DNA from: Martinezella rhizogenes
Lineage (GTDB): Bacteria > Pseudomonadota > Alphaproteobacteria > Rhizobiales > Rhizobiaceae
Direction: 5' to 3'
DNA length: 64,000 nucleotides
Assembly: GCF_027460065.1 (NCBI RefSeq)
Contig: NZ_JAPYZZ010000016.1
Span: 83,184-147,183 of the forward strand
The notes beneath the pieces are model-generated. The model saw only the letters and a list, made by a program, of their open reading frames with translations. It was not told where the DNA came from and searched no databases. Shown here piece by piece: positions 32,004-40,351 of the stretch. Each line of letters opens with the position of its first letter. The stretch's first letter is position 1. The position numbers and the translations under genes were made by a program.

Positions 32004-33317
32004 TTACTTGGCGCGGGCGCGATAGATGGTGTCGAGCCAGACGGCGACGACCAGGACCACACCGACGACGATGCGCTGGAAAGGCGTATCGATGCCCACC
32101 AGCACCATGCCGGACTGCAGCGATTGCATGACGAGCGCGCCGAGCATCGCGCCCGCTATGGTGCCGACACCGCCGGCAAGCGAGGTGCCGCCGATGACCG
32201 CGGCCGCGATCGTATAAAGTTCGTCGAGTTCACCCTGGGCATTGGTGGCCGCGTTGAGGCGGGCCGTGGAAATTGCCGCAGCGATGGCACACAGAACGCC
32301 CATCAGCGTGAAAATCTTCACCGTGACCCAGCGGGTCTTGATGCCGGCCAATTCCGCCGCTTCCGGGTTACCGCCGATGGCGAAGACATAGCGGCCAAAG
32401 CGCAGCCTCGTCGCAATGAAGGTCATGACGGCACCGACGGCGAGCGCCATCAGCACCGGAATGGCAATGCCGTGCGGAATGAACAGACCGCCATCCGGCC
32501 AGGCGATACCATTAGCATCGGCATAGTTGCGGGCGATGTTGATCGGCCAAGGGTAGCTGTTGACGACAGCCACGAAACCGATGACGACGAAGCAGCCGAG
32601 TGCCACCAGGAAATATTCCGCCCAGACCGGCCGCAGCGGGAAACCGAAGCGGCGGCGCTGATGGCGGGAATTGAGGATTGCCGCAACGATGGCGACACAG
32701 GCGATGACGGCAGCGATCCAGCTCCATGTCGCGCCGATCGAGCCGCTGGTGCCACCACCCATCAGGCGGAAGGTGGAATCCATCGGCGCCACGGTGCGGC
32801 CGCTGGTGACGAACCAGGTGCCGCCGCGCCAGACAAGCAGGCCACCAAGCGTGACGATGAAGGACGGTACATTGAGGAATGCGATGATCGAGCCCTGCAA
32901 CATGCCGATGGCACCGCCGACGAGAATGCCGACCAGCAGCGTGACGATCCATGTCGCCCAATGTTCGAAACCGAGGAGCTGCGGCAGGATTTCCGCCTGC
33001 ATGACACCCATGATCATGCCGGAAAAGCCGAGGATCGACCCGACCGACAGATCGATGTTGCGGGTGACGATGACGAGTACCATGCCGGTCGCCATCACAG
33101 CCACGGAAGCGGTCTGTACCGAGAGGTTCCAGAGGTTTCGCGGCGTCAGGAACAGGCCGCCGGACAGGATATGAAATCCGATCCAGATCAGAAGAAGCGC
33201 GCCGACCATGCCGAGCAGCCGGGTATCAAGCTCCGTGGCGCTGATGAAACGCGAAATCGAGCCCGTCTTTTCCGTCTTGGGGGACGCTGTGGAATTGGAT
33301 TGTGTCATGTCGGCCAT
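32004..33317 (-). CDS. xylH: Sugar ABC transporter permease (xylose, CUT2)
   Basis: The 437-aa permease has about 10-12 membrane segments and BPD_transp_2 family features: RNLWNLSVQTASVAVMATGMVLVIVTRNIDLSVGSILGFSGM near the N-terminus and late in the protein GGNPEAAELAGIKTRWVTVKIFTLMGVLCAIAAA, then GGTSLAGGVGTIAGAMLGAL. These are typical of XylH/RbsC/FrcC. The start is ATG 33317 with AGGAGG about 11 bases upstream; an upstream frame to 33380 lacks support. It is the middle gene of xylF-xylH-xylG, 80 bp after xylF. It forms the inner-membrane channel for the sugar bound by XylF. Confidence 0.92.
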   Translation of the reverse strand: MADMTQSNSTASPKTEKTGSISRFISATELDTRLLGMVGALLLIWIGFHILSGGLFLTPRNLWNLSVQTASVAVMATGMVLVIVTRNIDLSVGSILGFSGMIMGVMQAEILPQLLGFEHWATWIVTLLVGILVGGAIGMLQGSIIAFLNVPSFIVTLGGLLVWRGGTWFVTSGRTVAPMDSTFRLMGGGTSGSIGATWSWIAAVIACVAIVAAILNSRHQRRRFGFPLRPVWAEYFLVALGCFVVIGFVAVVNSYPWPINIARNYADANGIAWPDGGLFIPHGIAIPVLMALAVGAVMTFIATRLRFGRYVFAIGGNPEAAELAGIKTRWVTVKIFTLMGVLCAIAAAISTARLNAATNAQGELDELYTIAAAVIGGTSLAGGVGTIAGAMLGALVMQSLQSGMVLVGIDTPFQRIVVGVVLVVAVWLDTIYRARAK

Positions 33318-33397
33318 GGACTGCCGGTCCTCCTTACATCTGAAAAGCGCCGCGCCACCTGATCGTGACGCGGCGCCCAAACATCAACCTACCGGTC

Positions 33398-34438
33398 TCA
33401 GTTGCAGGCCTTGACGGATCCGGCCTTCACACCCTGGCAAGCCGTTTCCTTCTTGATCCAGCCAGCATCGATGACGGTGCCGAGATTGTCCTTGGTGATG
33501 GCGATCGGCTTGAGGAAGACCGACTGCATCGTCACTTTCTTGGGACCGCCGTCAAAGGCGGTGACGCCCTTGATTTCCGTCATCTTCTTGCCACCGGCCA
33601 GCGCAAGCGCAATACCGGCAGCTTCCTTGCCGAGTTCGCGGCTGTCTTTCCAGACGGATACAGTCTGCGTACCGAGCGCAACGCGGTTGAGCGCGGCGAA
33701 GTCCGCATCCTGGCCGGAGACCGGAACCGAACCGGCCATGCCCTGCGCAGCAAGAGCGGCGATGGCGCCACCGGCCGTGCCATCGTTCGAGGCGACGACC
33801 GCATCGACCTTGTTGTTGTTCTTGGTCAGGAACTGCTCCATGTTCTTCTGGGCATTTTCCGGCTTCCAGCCATCGGTATAGGCTTCGCCGACATTCTTGA
33901 TCTTGCCGGCGTCGATTGCCTTCTTCAGCACTTCCTGCTGCCCAGCGAAGAGGAAGTCGGCATTCGGATCGGAAGACGAACCCTTGATGAAGACGTAGTT
34001 GCCTTCCGGCTTGACCTTGAAGACTTCGGCGGCCTGAAGGCGACCGACTTCCTTGTTGTCGAAGGTGATGTAGAAGGCGTTCTTGTTTTCGATCAGACGG
34101 TCATAACCGACGACCGGAATACCCTCGGCAACGGCCTTTTCAACGGCCGGGCCAATCGCGTCGCTGTCCTGCGCCAGGATGATCAGCGCGTTGGCGCCCT
34201 GGGAAATCAGCGATTCCACGTCGGTCAGCTGCTTTGCGGCAGACGATTGCGCATCGGCGGAGATGTATTTCGCACCGGCCTTGTCGAGTGCTGCCTTGAT
34301 GGCCGCCTCATCCGTCTTCCAGCGTTCTTCCTGGAAATTCGACCAGGAAACGCCAACGACGAGATCAGCCGCAATGGCGGCAGTGTGCAGGGAAACGAGT
34401 ACGGCCGTACCCGCCAAAAGCTTGGCAAATGAATTCAT
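33398..34438 (-). CDS. xylF: Xylose-binding periplasmic protein
   Basis: The 346-aa product has a Sec signal ([24 protein letters not shown]) and a mature part beginning [20 protein letters not shown]. Its body matches XylF-type sugar-binding proteins: [77 protein letters not shown] and [28 protein letters not shown]. This is the pattern of D-xylose-binding proteins (peripla_BP_4). It heads the xylFHG operon. Its promoter carries a perfect palindrome at 34521-34545 shared with the divergent ROK regulator, so expression is likely derepressed by xylose. Confidence 0.93.
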   Translation of the reverse strand: MNSFAKLLAGTAVLVSLHTAAIAADLVVGVSWSNFQEERWKTDEAAIKAALDKAGAKYISADAQSSAAKQLTDVESLISQGANALIILAQDSDAIGPAVEKAVAEGIPVVGYDRLIENKNAFYITFDNKEVGRLQAAEVFKVKPEGNYVFIKGSSSDPNADFLFAGQQEVLKKAIDAGKIKNVGEAYTDGWKPENAQKNMEQFLTKNNNKVDAVVASNDGTAGGAIAALAAQGMAGSVPVSGQDADFAALNRVALGTQTVSVWKDSRELGKEAAGIALALAGGKKMTEIKGVTAFDGGPKKVTMQSVFLKPIAITKDNLGTVIDAGWIKKETACQGVKAGSVKACN

Positions 34439-34520
34439 GATGTCCTCCCGGTAAGGGCGAAGCCTGCACCTCCATGCAGGGAAAACGCCCGGAAAAAGCT
34501 GTCGGTCTCTGTGATTTCAC

Positions 34521-34545
34521 AATTTTCTCGACAGTCGAGAAAATT
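34521..34545. promoter_or_regulatory. Perfect palindrome, putative XylR (ROK) operator
   Basis: AATTTTCTCGAC, one A, then its exact reverse complement make a 25-bp perfect palindrome. It lies between divergent xylF and the ROK regulator. On the xylF strand a TTGACA (34572-34567) and CATTAA (34549-34544) spaced by 17 bp form a plausible promoter, and the palindrome overlaps its -10 region and start point, the right place for repression. Confidence 0.82.
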
Positions 34546-34668
34546 AATGTCAGAGATTCCCCATGCTGTCAACAACGGCTTCGGGCAGCATCCGGGTGCC
34601 TTGATCCTTTTCGTGGTATGCGCCATCAGAGGGGATAAACACGACAGGAAAAAAGCCGTTCAGGGAGC

Positions 34669-35913
34669 ATGCCCCAGCCCATGTCCGCCATTGCAAGCAC
34701 GGAACTGGTGCGCCAGAAAAACAGCCTGTCGGTGATGGCGGCGCTGCGCCTCCACGGCAGCCTGTCCCACACGGACATGTCGTCCTTCACCGGGCTCGCC
34801 TCCGCCACCGTTTCCGTCATCACCACCGATCTGGAGCGGACCGGCCTCATTCTGCGCAAGGAACAGATCGCCGCTGCAGGCCGTGGACGACCGCGCATTC
34901 TCTTCGCGCCGGATGGTGCCTTCTGCCACGTCGCCATCATCATCATCTCGTCCGACAGCGTGCAATATTCGCTGGTCGATTATGCCGGCAAGCTGGTGGA
35001 CCGGTTCACCGAACAGAGAATGACGACTGAGAAAGGCAGGTTCGGTAACGCGATCCTCGCCGGCCTTTCGAGGCTTGCCGATCGCTCGCGCATTGACCGA
35101 AACCACATCCTGCAGGTCTCGATCAGCAGCAAGGGGCTGGTGGATGCGGCGACGGCGACGCTTCTCTGGTCGCCGGTTCTCGGCGATGAAAGGATCGATT
35201 TCCAGCAGCTAATATCCGGGGATGAGCGCAAGCGCGTGACGCTGAACAACGAAACCCTGCTTGCCGCCAAGGCTATCTGGATGCGGGAACATGCGAAAGA
35301 TGAGGCAGCGCCGGAATCGCTCGTCACCCTGTCGCTCGGCCATAGCATCGGCCTCGGCGTTGCCCGCTCCGGAGGCGGCGCAATCGAGGTCAGCGCTCCC
35401 AATTTCGGTCATATGCTGCACCTCGCTGACGGCGCTTTATGCCGCTGCGGCACCAGAGGCTGTATCGAGGCCTATTCAGGCTTTTATGCCATCCTGCGCT
35501 CGGCTTTCGAAGCCCCGCCACAGGCGGAGCCCGCAAAATTCGTACCGATCGCCGAGGTGGACAAGATCGCCGCTTCAGCCCGCGCCGGTGCGCGCATGGC
35601 ACGTTTCGCCTTCCGCACCGCCGGACTTGCACTGGGCAACGGCCTTTCGCGCCTGTTCAGCCTGCACGGCCATATGCCGGTTTTCATCACCGGACCCGGC
35701 ACACGTTATTTCGATCTACTGGAAAGTGGCCTACGCGACGGGCTGACGCAATCGCAGGCTGTCCGTTTCGGCGGCATGCCAAAAATCGCCATCGCCCCCA
35801 ACGAACCGGAACTGGTGTTCGAAGGCCACATGGAACACGCGCTTTCCGCCGCCGACGATTATATCCTGAGCGCCGAAGGCGCTCAGAAACCGGTGCGGAA
35901 TTCGGCGGGCTGA
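34669..35913 (+). CDS. xylR: ROK-family transcriptional regulator (XylR-type)
   Basis: The 414-aa protein has an N-terminal winged helix (LSVMAALRLHGSLSHTDMSSFTGLASATVSVITTDLERTGLI). A ROK sugar-kinase-like domain follows, with LGHSIGLGVARSGGG and the zinc-binding signature FGHMLHLADGALCRCGTRGCIEAY (C-x-C-G-x-x-G-C-x-E). This makes it a ROK repressor like XylR or NagC rather than a sugar kinase. ATG 34669 is the first start; ATG 34681 (MSAIASTELVRQ) is also reasonable because the GGGAG upstream is too close to 34669. It is divergent from xylFHG with the palindrome at 34521-34545 between, so it most likely represses that operon and itself, with xylose as inducer. Confidence 0.88.
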   Translation: MPQPMSAIASTELVRQKNSLSVMAALRLHGSLSHTDMSSFTGLASATVSVITTDLERTGLILRKEQIAAAGRGRPRILFAPDGAFCHVAIIIISSDSVQYSLVDYAGKLVDRFTEQRMTTEKGRFGNAILAGLSRLADRSRIDRNHILQVSISSKGLVDAATATLLWSPVLGDERIDFQQLISGDERKRVTLNNETLLAAKAIWMREHAKDEAAPESLVTLSLGHSIGLGVARSGGGAIEVSAPNFGHMLHLADGALCRCGTRGCIEAYSGFYAILRSAFEAPPQAEPAKFVPIAEVDKIAASARAGARMARFAFRTAGLALGNGLSRLFSLHGHMPVFITGPGTRYFDLLESGLRDGLTQSQAVRFGGMPKIAIAPNEPELVFEGHMEHALSAADDYILSAEGAQKPVRNSAG

Positions 35914-35932
35914 GACGGCAGCCGACGGGTAT

Positions 35933-37480
35933 TCAGGCTCGCTGCGCCATCGCTTTCGAATTTTCTCTGACGCCCGTCAGCTCGGCCACGAATTCGTCCA
36001 GCGCGGCCGCTTCGTCCTTGCTCAAACGCAGGCCCTGTTTTGTGCGGCGCCAGAGAATATCCTCGGCCGAAAAGGCCCATTCATTCTCCACCAGCCAGCG
36101 CACTTCGCACTCGTAAAGCGTGCCGCCAAAATGCCGGCCGAGGCCGGAAACATCAGTGGCGGATCCGAGCAGGTCCGCTGCCTTCGTGCCGTAGTTTTTG
36201 ACGAGCCGCTCGGCATGGCGTTCATCCAGGAAGGAATAACGCGAGAGCAGCGTCTTCACCTGCGCGTCAAATCGCTGCACGCCGAAATCGCCGCCCGGCA
36301 GGTGGGAGCCCGCCGTCCACGGCTCGCCCTTTTCACCGATCGCCGCACCGATCTTTTCCAGCGCATGTTCCGCCAGCCGCCGATAGGTGGTGAGCTTGCC
36401 ACCGAAAATATTGAGGAGCGGCGCTTCGCCTTCGGCTTCTTCCACCTTCAGTACGTAATCGCGGGTGGCTTCCTGCGCTTTCGAGGCGCCGTCATCAAAG
36501 AGCGGCCGCACGCCGGAATAGGTCCAGACGATATCGTCCGGGCGCACCGGCTCGCTGAAATAGTCGCTCGCCGCATTGCAGAGATAGGAAATCTCTTCCT
36601 CGGAGATACGCACCTTGGCCGGATCGCCTTTGTAGTCGCGATCCGTGGTGCCGATCAGGGTGAAATCCCGCTCATAGGGAATGGCAAAGATGATGCGGTT
36701 ATCGGGGTTCTGGAAGAAATAGGCACGCGGATCGGAAAATTTTTTACGCACGATGATGTGGCTGCCCTGCACGAGCCGGACATTGTGAACATCCTTGCGG
36801 CCGAAGACGCCGGAAAGCACGTCATCCACCCAGGGGCCGGCGGCATTGACCAGCATGCGGGCCCTGTGCGTGGCCGGCCGGCCGGTTTTTTCGTCCAACG
36901 TCTCGATGAGCCACAGCCCACCTTCGCGCCGCGCCGAAACGACCCGCGTGCGGTTCATGATCGTCGCGCCACGATCCGCCGCGTCGCGTGCATTGAGAAC
37001 CACGAAACGGGCATCATCCACCCAGCCGTCGGAATATTCGAAAGCCTTGGCGAAAACAGGCTTCAGCGGTTTGCCAGCCGGGTCCTTGCAAAGATCGAGC
37101 GTGCGCGTCGATGGCAACAGCTTGCGGCCGCCGAGATTGTCATAAAGAAACAGGCCAAGCCGGACCATCCATGAAGGACGAACGCCGCCCTTTTGCACGG
37201 GCAGGACGAAACGCATCGGCCAGATGACATGCGGCGCCATGGCCCACAGAATTTCCCGCTCCATCAGCGCTTCGCGCACGAGGCGAAATTCGTAATGTTC
37301 GAGGTAACGCAGACCGCCATGGATGAGCTTGGTGGCCGCTGACGAGGTGCCAGAGGCGAAATCGCCCTTTTCGGCAAGCGCCACGGAATAACCCCTGCCC
37401 GCCGCATCGCGGGCAATGCCGCAGCCATTGATGCCGCCGCCGATGACAAAGAGATCGAAAATGTTGTTTTCGCCGGACAT
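35933..37480 (-). CDS. glpD: Aerobic glycerol-3-phosphate dehydrogenase
   Basis: The 515-aa protein starts at ATG 37480 with GGAGGC upstream. It has an N-terminal FAD-binding fold (FDLFVIGGGINGCGIARDAAGRGYSVALAEKGDFASGTSS) followed by KLIHGGLRYLEHYEFRLVREAL, the FAD-dependent GlpD signature. Later segments include ARMLVNAAGPWVD, FAIPYERDFTLIGTTDRDY and VRPLFDDG, then a C-terminal DAO_C helical domain. It oxidises glycerol-3-phosphate to dihydroxyacetone phosphate at the inner membrane, passing electrons to quinone. It stands alone; no glpR, glpK or glp transporter gene is adjacent. Its promoter has repeated AAACGAA elements (37530-37573), suggesting a DeoR/GlpR-type repressor acting from elsewhere. 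Confidence 0.95.
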   Translation of the reverse strand: MSGENNIFDLFVIGGGINGCGIARDAAGRGYSVALAEKGDFASGTSSAATKLIHGGLRYLEHYEFRLVREALMEREILWAMAPHVIWPMRFVLPVQKGGVRPSWMVRLGLFLYDNLGGRKLLPSTRTLDLCKDPAGKPLKPVFAKAFEYSDGWVDDARFVVLNARDAADRGATIMNRTRVVSARREGGLWLIETLDEKTGRPATHRARMLVNAAGPWVDDVLSGVFGRKDVHNVRLVQGSHIIVRKKFSDPRAYFFQNPDNRIIFAIPYERDFTLIGTTDRDYKGDPAKVRISEEEISYLCNAASDYFSEPVRPDDIVWTYSGVRPLFDDGASKAQEATRDYVLKVEEAEGEAPLLNIFGGKLTTYRRLAEHALEKIGAAIGEKGEPWTAGSHLPGGDFGVQRFDAQVKTLLSRYSFLDERHAERLVKNYGTKAADLLGSATDVSGLGRHFGGTLYECEVRWLVENEWAFSAEDILWRRTKQGLRLSKDEAAALDEFVAELTGVRENSKAMAQRA

Positions 37481-37529
37481 GAAGCCTCCGCGACAATGCA
37501 AGGGAACACCCTTTATGGAAAGACAACCA

Positions 37530-37573
37530 CATAAAAACGAAAACAAAACGAATGTCAAAAGAAAACAAACGAA
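37530..37573 (-). promoter_or_regulatory. glpD promoter with phased AAACGAA repeats
   Basis: On the glpD strand TTGACA (37558-37553) and TTTATG (37535-37530) are 17 bp apart. The heptamer TTCGTTT (AAACGAA on the plus strand) occurs at 37535-37541, 37546-37552 and 37567-37573, spaced 11 and 21 bp, close to one and two helical turns. Two copies lie between -35 and -10. TTCG-containing repeats are typical of DeoR-family GlpR operators; assignment is inferred. Confidence 0.68.
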
Positions 37574-37646
37574 CTTCGCAGACACAAGTGAAAACACCAC
37601 CCGTGAGCGATACCTCACAGGGTCAGCCTCCTAGGAGATTTATGTT

Positions 37647-38063
37647 TCAGCCGTGTGTCTGCGAAACCTGCTCAAGCTCGTAAAGCACGCCGCCCATATC
37701 CTTCGGGTGCAGGAAAAGGACTGGATTGCCATGCGCGCCGGTCTTCGGTTCGCCATCGCCGAGAATACGGATGCCTTTCTGGACAAGATCATCACGCGCT
37801 GCCAGAATATCCGGCACCTCGAAGCAGAGATGATGCGTGCCGCCGCCCGGATTTCTTTCGAGAAAAGCGGCAATCGGCGAATTTTCCCCGAGCGGGTGAA
37901 GCAGTTCGATCTTGGTATTATCAGCCTGAATGAACACCACCGTCACGCCATGTTCCGGCAACGCTTGCGGCTCGGAAACCTGTGCACCAAGCGCCGTGTA
38001 TCGCGAAACGGCGGCACCGAGATCAGGCACGGCAAGGGCGACGTGGTTCAATCTTCCGAACAT
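37647..38063 (-). CDS. mce: Methylmalonyl-CoA epimerase
   Basis: The 138-aa product starts at ATG 38063 with GAGGGG upstream. It is a VOC-superfamily protein with paired beta-alpha-beta-beta-beta modules. Visible metal ligands are H7 in GRLNHVALAVPD, E in KIELLHPLGENSPIAAFLERN, H in GGGTHHLCFEV and E at the C-terminus in GVLYELEQV. These match methylmalonyl-CoA epimerase of the usual size (about 135-150 aa). It interconverts (2S)- and (2R)-methylmalonyl-CoA, linking propionyl-CoA carboxylase to the mutase encoded 13 bp upstream on the same strand, with which it forms an operon. Confidence 0.92.
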   Translation of the reverse strand: MFGRLNHVALAVPDLGAAVSRYTALGAQVSEPQALPEHGVTVVFIQADNTKIELLHPLGENSPIAAFLERNPGGGTHHLCFEVPDILAARDDLVQKGIRILGDGEPKTGAHGNPVLFLHPKDMGGVLYELEQVSQTHG

Positions 38064-38076
38064 GCTTGCAAACCCC

Positions 38077-40218
38077 TCACGCATTTCGCCTGATGCCCTC
38101 GAGCAGGTCGAGCACCTTGTTGGCCGCATCCATGACATTGGTGCCGGGGCCGAAGATAGCGGCGACACCGTGATCGAGCAGGAACTGATAATCCTGGCGC
38201 GGAATGACGCCGCCGACAACGACGATGATGTCTTCCGCACCCTTCTGTTTCAGCGCCTCGACCAGCTGCGGCGCTAGGGTCTTGTGACCGGCAGCGAGCG
38301 ATGACATGCCGACCACATGCACCTGGTTCTCAACGGCGAGATCGGCCGCCTCCGCTGGCGTCTGGAACAGCGGTCCAGCCAGCACATCAAACCCGATATC
38401 GCCGAAGGCAGAAGCGATGACCTTGGCGCCACGATCATGCCCGTCCTGCCCGAGCTTTGCGACCATGATGCGCGGCTTCTTGCCGATCCTTTCCGCGACA
38501 CCGGAAAGCCGGGCGGAGAGCGTGGCAAGCTCCGGTTCATCCTTGTAGGCCTCGCCGTAAATATCGCTCACCACCTCCGGCACGGCGGCGTGGTCGCCGA
38601 AGGCCACACGCAGCGCGTCGGAAATCTCGCCGACAGTGGCGCGGGCACGGGAAGCCACGACAGCGGCTTGAAGAATATTGCCCTTGCCGCTGCGGGCCAC
38701 TTCCGAGAGCGCCTGCAAAGCGGCGGTCACATCCTTGCCGTCGCGGCGGCGGCGCGTATCTTCGATGCGGCGGATTTGCGCGGCACGCACAGCGGCGTTG
38801 TCGATATTGAGGACATCAATATCCTCTTCGGTCTCCAGCCGGTAGCGATTGACCCCGACAATGACCTCCTCCCCTTTGTCCACGGCTGCCTGTCGGCGTG
38901 TCGCGGCCTCCTCGATCAGCCGTTTCGGCAGACCCTCCGTCACGGCCTTGGTCATGCCGCCAAGCGCCTCGACTTCCTCGATCAGCGCCCAGGCCTTTTG
39001 AGCCAGTTCGTCCGTCAGGCTCTCGACATAGTAGGAGCCAGCCAGCGGGTCGACGACCTTGGTGACGCCGGTTTCATGCTGGAGGATAAGCTGGGTATTA
39101 CGGGCGATGCGGGCGGAAAATTCCGTCGGCAGGGCAATCGCCTCGTCAAAGGAATTGGTGTGCAGCGACTGCGTACCACCAAGCACGGAGGACATGGCCT
39201 CGAAGGCGGTGCGGACGATGTTGTTATAGGGATCCTGCTCCTGCAAGGACACCCCGGAAGTCTGGCAATGGGTGCGCAGCATCAGCGACGACGCCTTTTG
39301 CGGCTTGAATTCCTCCATAATGCGCGACCACAGCAGGCGGGCGGCACGCAGCTTGGCAGCCTCCATGAAGAAATTCATGCCGATGGCGAAAAAGAACGAC
39401 AGGCGCCCGGCGAAATCATCGACATTCAGTCCCTTGGCCAGCGCCGCCCGCACATATTCGCGGCCATCCGCGAGCGTGAAGGCCAGCTCCTGCACCAGCG
39501 TCGCGCCCGCTTCCTGCATGTGATAACCGGAAATGGAGATGGAGTTGAATTTCGGCATCTCCTTCGCCGTATATTCGATGATGTCGGCAATGATCCGCAT
39601 CGAGGGTTCGGGCGGATAAATGTAAGTGTTGCGGACCATGAACTCTTTCAGGATATCGTTCTGAATGGTGCCGGAAAGCGCAGCGCGCGGAACGCCCTGT
39701 TCTTCCCCCGCGACGATGAAATTGGCGAGGACGGGAATGACGGCGCCGTTCATGGTCATCGATACCGAGACTTTTTCGAGCGGGATGCCATCGAACAGGA
39801 TTTTCATGTCCTCGACGCTGTCGATCGCCACACCGGCCTTGCCGACATCACCCTCCACGCGCGGATGGTCGCTGTCATAACCGCGATGGGTGGCAAGATC
39901 GAACGCCACGGAAACGCCCTGCTGGCCGGCGGAAAGCGCCTTGCGATAAAAAGCGTTCGACGCTTCGGCGGTGGAGAAACCGGCATATTGGCGGATGGTC
40001 CAGGGCCGCCCGGCATACATGGTGGCGCGCGGACCGCGGGTGAAGGGCGCAAAACCCGGCAGGCTTTCGAGATGGGAAACCTTTTGCAGATCGTCGGCGG
40101 TATAGAGAGGCTTAACCTCGATACCTTCAGGCGTGTGCCAGACGAGTGTTTCCGGTGACCGCTTCAGCTCCTTTTCGGCAAGCTGCAGCCAATCCCGCAC
40201 CGTTTTTTCACCCGACAT
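38077..40218 (-). CDS. scpA: Methylmalonyl-CoA mutase (B12-dependent)
   Basis: The 713-aa protein has the full-length single-chain layout. The N-terminal TIM barrel shows [37 protein letters not shown], the usual substrate-binding block of methylmalonyl-CoA mutase, and [23 protein letters not shown]. The C-terminal cobalamin domain has [26 protein letters not shown] with the axial His in D-x-H-x-x-G, then [27 protein letters not shown]. It converts (2R)-methylmalonyl-CoA to succinyl-CoA using adenosylcobalamin. It lies upstream of the epimerase gene and 133 bp downstream of pccA on the same strand. No MeaB/ArgK-type GTPase gene is in view. A cobalamin adenosyltransferase gene lies at 50671-51249. 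Confidence 0.96.
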   Translation of the reverse strand: MSGEKTVRDWLQLAEKELKRSPETLVWHTPEGIEVKPLYTADDLQKVSHLESLPGFAPFTRGPRATMYAGRPWTIRQYAGFSTAEASNAFYRKALSAGQQGVSVAFDLATHRGYDSDHPRVEGDVGKAGVAIDSVEDMKILFDGIPLEKVSVSMTMNGAVIPVLANFIVAGEEQGVPRAALSGTIQNDILKEFMVRNTYIYPPEPSMRIIADIIEYTAKEMPKFNSISISGYHMQEAGATLVQELAFTLADGREYVRAALAKGLNVDDFAGRLSFFFAIGMNFFMEAAKLRAARLLWSRIMEEFKPQKASSLMLRTHCQTSGVSLQEQDPYNNIVRTAFEAMSSVLGGTQSLHTNSFDEAIALPTEFSARIARNTQLILQHETGVTKVVDPLAGSYYVESLTDELAQKAWALIEEVEALGGMTKAVTEGLPKRLIEEAATRRQAAVDKGEEVIVGVNRYRLETEEDIDVLNIDNAAVRAAQIRRIEDTRRRRDGKDVTAALQALSEVARSGKGNILQAAVVASRARATVGEISDALRVAFGDHAAVPEVVSDIYGEAYKDEPELATLSARLSGVAERIGKKPRIMVAKLGQDGHDRGAKVIASAFGDIGFDVLAGPLFQTPAEAADLAVENQVHVVGMSSLAAGHKTLAPQLVEALKQKGAEDIIVVVGGVIPRQDYQFLLDHGVAAIFGPGTNVMDAANKVLDLLEGIRRNA

Positions 40219-40351
40219 GCATCTCTCCCCTTCTGCATTTCATCTTAGCACTGTGGCGGGTGATCGTGACGAAAATCGAACGATCCGCCCGCAGGTCCGA
40301 CCCCATAAACCGCTGCGGCCCACATGCGTTCCGGAAAAACGGCAGCGGCCA

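Noticed and set aside
31920-33362. 480-codon open frame on the plus strand
   Set aside because: It is antisense to the xylose permease gene and rich in His, Asp, Arg and Glu, as expected of a shadow of a membrane protein gene.
38317-40158. 613-codon open frame on the plus strand
   Set aside because: It is opposite the methylmalonyl-CoA mutase gene, whose motifs are unmistakable; the frame is a GC artefact.
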